This document shows positions 19,974 through 21,972 of a DNA stretch of 21,972 nt, in pieces (position 1 is the stretch's first letter; every line of letters starts with the position of its first letter). The notes beneath the pieces are model-generated. The model was not told where the DNA came from and did no database searches. It saw nothing but the letters and a program-made list of their open reading frames with translations. This DNA is from a virus, in the IMG/VR virus record IMGVR_UViG_3300036652_000755, positions 1 to 21,972 of that record. One strand, written 5' to 3'. The position numbers and the translations under genes were made by a program.

Positions 19974-21656
19974 CTACCTCCGAAGGATGACGGTGCCCGC
20001 TGGGGTACCGCCCGGCACTGCCGCGCCAGAGTTCAGGACGAGAACACCGGGTCCGGTGCTCCCGGCGGGGCCCGTCGCACCAGTCGGTCCAGTGGCTCCA
20101 GTGAGCCCTGCCCCGGTTGGCCCGGTCGCGCCGGTAGCCCCGGCAGGCCCCGCAGGGCCGGTCGGCCCGGTCGCTCCCGCACCGGTAGGTCCGGTAGCCC
20201 CGGCAGGACCAGCCGGACCAGTAGGCCCGGTCGATCCCGCCCCCGCAGGACCGGTCGCGCCGGTAGCGCCAGCGGGGCCCGCAGGGCCGGTCGGTCCGGT
20301 CGAGCCAGCACCGGCTGGTCCGGTTGCGCCCGTAGCACCTGCTGGACCGGCGGGTCCGGTTGCGCCAGTAGCCCCTGCTCCCACAGGACCGGTGGATCCG
20401 GTGGGGCCAATCGCTCCGGTTGCCCCGATGGAGCCGGTGGCCCCGACGGGACCGGTTGCCCCCACGGGACCGGTCACACCAGCGGGCCCGGTGGCACCTA
20501 CTGAGCCGGTGGTCCCACCCTCCGCCACCAGTTCCCAGACAGCCGGGGCCGCGACGACATTGTCGAACCGGGCGTCGCCGAAGAACGGGTCCGCGTTGTA
20601 GAGGTGAGGACCGATGTAGGTTCCGGAGTGGGTGTCCCCGGAGTAGGTGATCGCGAGCCCGCCGTCCCAGTACACCTGGATGCTGGTGCCGACGGCGACC
20701 ACCTTGACGGTGTGCGTTCCCCCGGTACTGACCGCCGCACTCGCCCGGGTCACCGCCGCGTCGATGTCGTAAAGGAAGAGGGTGGTAGCGGTTAGGAGGA
20801 TCTCCAGTCCGGTGGTCCCCGTGACATCGGAACGAAAGCGAAAGTCTGCCTGCCCACACCCGTTCAGGAAGATGTCGTAGGACAACGTCAGATCGCTCTT
20901 GGCCACATCGGCGATCAGCAGCGACCCGGCCCCTGACTGAGACACGCTATACAACTGGCCGCCGGAGATTCCCCAGACACCAGCCGCTGCGTTCCACGGC
21001 TCTCCGGTCTCCATGGATCCGGCCGAGGTAGCGGAGTCGGCCCGGGTGAAGGAGTCCCGGGAGACCATCTCCACCACGGGGGTGTAGTTGAGGTTGGCGA
21101 GCATTGCGATGAAGGAGGAACCGCCGTACGACACAACGTCGGTCGGCACGTACGACACGGTCGACGCCCAGGCCCCGTCCCAGATCATCCCGGCTGGCCC
21201 TGTCGGTCCGGTGGACCCGGTCGGCCCGGTCGGCCCGGTAGATCCTGCGGACCCGGCCGAGCCCGTGGGGCCTGCGGCTCCCGCAGGACCAGTTGCTCCG
21301 GCAGCCCCGGCCGCACCAGCGGCACCGGGTGTGCCAGGCGCGCCAGTTGCCCCTGTGGCACCTGCTGGGCCAGTAGCACCCGGGGGGCCTGTCGGTCCGG
21401 TGGGGCCGGTCGGACCGGTTGCGCCTCCCCCGCCACCACCTCCTCCTCCACCTGTGAAGTAGACGGGCTTGGTTACATCGCCGCCCTCGAACGCGATGTA
21501 GACACCCGTGCCCCGGGCCGGTGCGGTGGCTCCCGAAGTGCTTGGCTTGACCCACCCACTGAGGCCGCTGCCCAGGAGAGAGGGGATGCGGACGCGAACT
21601 GAGCCGTCAGTGCGAGCGGTGACAACCACGGCGTGATACAGGCAGAGGTCAGCCAC
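19974..21656 (-). CDS. gpV/gp5-like spike protein fused to collagen-like repeats (560 aa)
   Basis: This 560-residue protein begins with an OB-fold typical of phage baseplate spikes (residues 1-68: [39 protein letters not shown]). Ten glycines (69-78) lead into collagen-like Gly-X-Y repeats (79-156). Residues 157-195 are the start of a CBM5/12-like module ([28 protein letters not shown]), 196-370 are a LamG-like jelly-roll, and 371-380 ([10 protein letters not shown]) restore the end of the first module. A second collagen-like stretch runs 381-537, and a conserved-looking end, [20 protein letters not shown], follows. The GTG at 21656 overlaps the hub gene by eight bases. Classical spikes end in a beta-helix; here collagen-like rods replace it. 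Trimerisation is expected. Confidence 0.88.
   Translation of the reverse strand: MADLCLYHAVVVTARTDGSVRVRIPSLLGSGLSGWVKPSTSGATAPARGTGVYIAFEGGDVTKPVYFTGGGGGGGGGGATGPTGPTGPTGPPGATGPAGATGATGAPGTPGAAGAAGAAGATGPAGAAGPTGSAGSAGSTGPTGPTGSTGPTGPAGMIWDGAWASTVSYVPTDVVSYGGSSFIAMLANLNYTPVVEMVSRDSFTRADSATSAGSMETGEPWNAAAGVWGISGGQLYSVSQSGAGSLLIADVAKSDLTLSYDIFLNGCGQADFRFRSDVTGTTGLEILLTATTLFLYDIDAAVTRASAAVSTGGTHTVKVVAVGTSIQVYWDGGLAITYSGDTHSGTYIGPHLYNADPFFGDARFDNVVAAPAVWELVAEGGTTGSVGATGPAGVTGPVGATGPVGATGSIGATGAIGPTGSTGPVGAGATGATGPAGPAGATGATGPAGAGSTGPTGPAGPAGATGATGPAGAGSTGPTGPAGPAGATGPTGAGATGPTGPAGPAGATGATGPTGAGLTGATGPTGATGPAGSTGPGVLVLNSGAAVPGGTPAGTVILRR
20046..20516 (-). repeat. Collagen-like coding repeat 2
   Basis: This 471-base stretch encodes about 157 residues of Gly-X-Y triplets rich in [10 protein letters not shown] units. 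Longer blocks such as [20 protein letters not shown] recur, so the DNA is made of 9-base and larger repeats in frame and is prone to length change by recombination or slippage. Confidence 0.9.
21189..21422 (-). repeat. Collagen-like coding repeat 1
   Basis: This 234-base stretch encodes Gly-X-Y triplets 79-156 of the spike protein, preceded by a run of glycine codons at 21423-21452. It is more Ala- and Ser-rich than repeat 2 ([20 protein letters not shown]) and shorter. Confidence 0.9.
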
Positions 21657-21972
21657 CGGGGGCTCCTGCGATCCACAAGCCGTTCTGCTGCACGACGGGA
21701 ACCTCTGCCACCGCTGCCAACCACTCGGCGGGGATCACGCGGGTCACACTCTGGGCCGTTGCGTTGCGTCCCAAGGTCAGGTCCATGTCGTATGCCTCCC
21801 GCCAGGTTCGCCCGTATGTGCTGCGCGAGATGCGGTGGTGCGCTCTCTTAACCATCCACGATCCTTGGTACTCCGTGTTAAGCGCGTCACCGTCGAGCAT
21901 GACCACACCGCCAGGATGAACGCGAGCGTCACCGGCTGTCGTTGCGGTGGCAGCGACCCAGTAGAAGTTTCC
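21649..21972 (-). CDS. gpD-like tail hub protein, C-terminal part, cut by window edge
   Basis: Only the last 107 residues are present; the frame is open to the window end, so the start is outside. The sequence [20 protein letters not shown], then [15 protein letters not shown] and [10 protein letters not shown], matches the C-terminal beta domain of phage late control D / T4 gp27-type hub proteins, in which a ligand-like G...Y.V..V.H.I pattern precedes the final strands. The end, [19 protein letters not shown], is Ala/Val-rich. It is followed by the gpV-like spike with an eight-base overlap, the expected hub-spike order. Family call rests on this short part and on context. Confidence 0.7.
   Translation of the reverse strand, partial: GNFYWVAATATTAGDARVHPGGVVMLDGDALNTEYQGSWMVKRAHHRISRSTYGRTWREAYDMDLTLGRNATAQSVTRVIPAEWLAAVAEVPVVQQNGLWIAGAPGG

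Noticed and set aside
20046-20516. Regular repeats that could suggest a CRISPR array
   Set aside because: The period follows Gly-X-Y codons and the reading frame is open throughout; there are no unique spacers.
19918-20601. Pro/Val/Ala repeat ORF on the plus strand
   Set aside because: It is the antisense reading of the collagen-like repeat and has no independent start or domain support.

Overview
The window is a piece of a tailed-phage genome, most likely from a phage of a high-GC Gram-positive (actinobacterial) host. The DNA is strongly GC-rich, with GTG and TTG starts, many 1-14 base gene overlaps and almost no intergenic space. All 26 genes I can support lie on the minus strand, so transcription runs from high to low coordinates. 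The long plus-strand ORFs are GC-driven shadows. No terminase, capsid, integrase, tRNA or CRISPR is visible here.

Right part (21972 to 12036) is a baseplate and tail-tip module in P2-like order: the end of a gpD-like hub protein, a gpV/gp5-like spike fused to collagen-like repeats, an appendage protein, a gp25/W-like wedge protein, a baseplate J protein, a small fibre-type protein, a gpI-like protein carrying several sugar-binding-type modules, and a large distal tail protein with carbohydrate-binding jelly-rolls. This suggests a contractile tail, or a complex Mu/P2-type baseplate, with an elaborate host-surface-binding apparatus. Several of these proteins look like nested domain insertions. 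Two small membrane proteins (12027-11322) follow and are holin candidates.

Middle part (11321 to 5127) starts with a short regulatory region that has an AT-rich inverted repeat. Next come an unknown protein with AT-hook-like motifs and a 48-residue membrane protein, closed by a strong hairpin. The replication operon follows: a winged-helix initiator with an internal iteron-like repeat cluster (candidate origin), a DnaC-like loader, a tiny Cys4 protein, an unknown protein, a DnaB-like helicase, a DnaG-like primase and a second small Cys4 protein.

Left part (5123 to 1) holds an SNF2-type helicase, a small orphan gene flanked by 31-base direct repeats, an unknown helical protein, a MerR-like DNA-binding protein, a small unknown protein, a gp32-like ssDNA-binding protein with a long charged N-terminal tail, a GC hairpin, and the N-terminal 323 residues of a family A DNA polymerase cut by the window edge. 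The phage therefore supplies most of its own replisome.

The most unusual signals are a recurring AACCGGTT palindrome at gene boundaries and inside the candidate origin, the repeat-flanked cassette at 3085-3524, the iteron-like cluster inside the initiator gene, and the nested insertions in the receptor-binding proteins.
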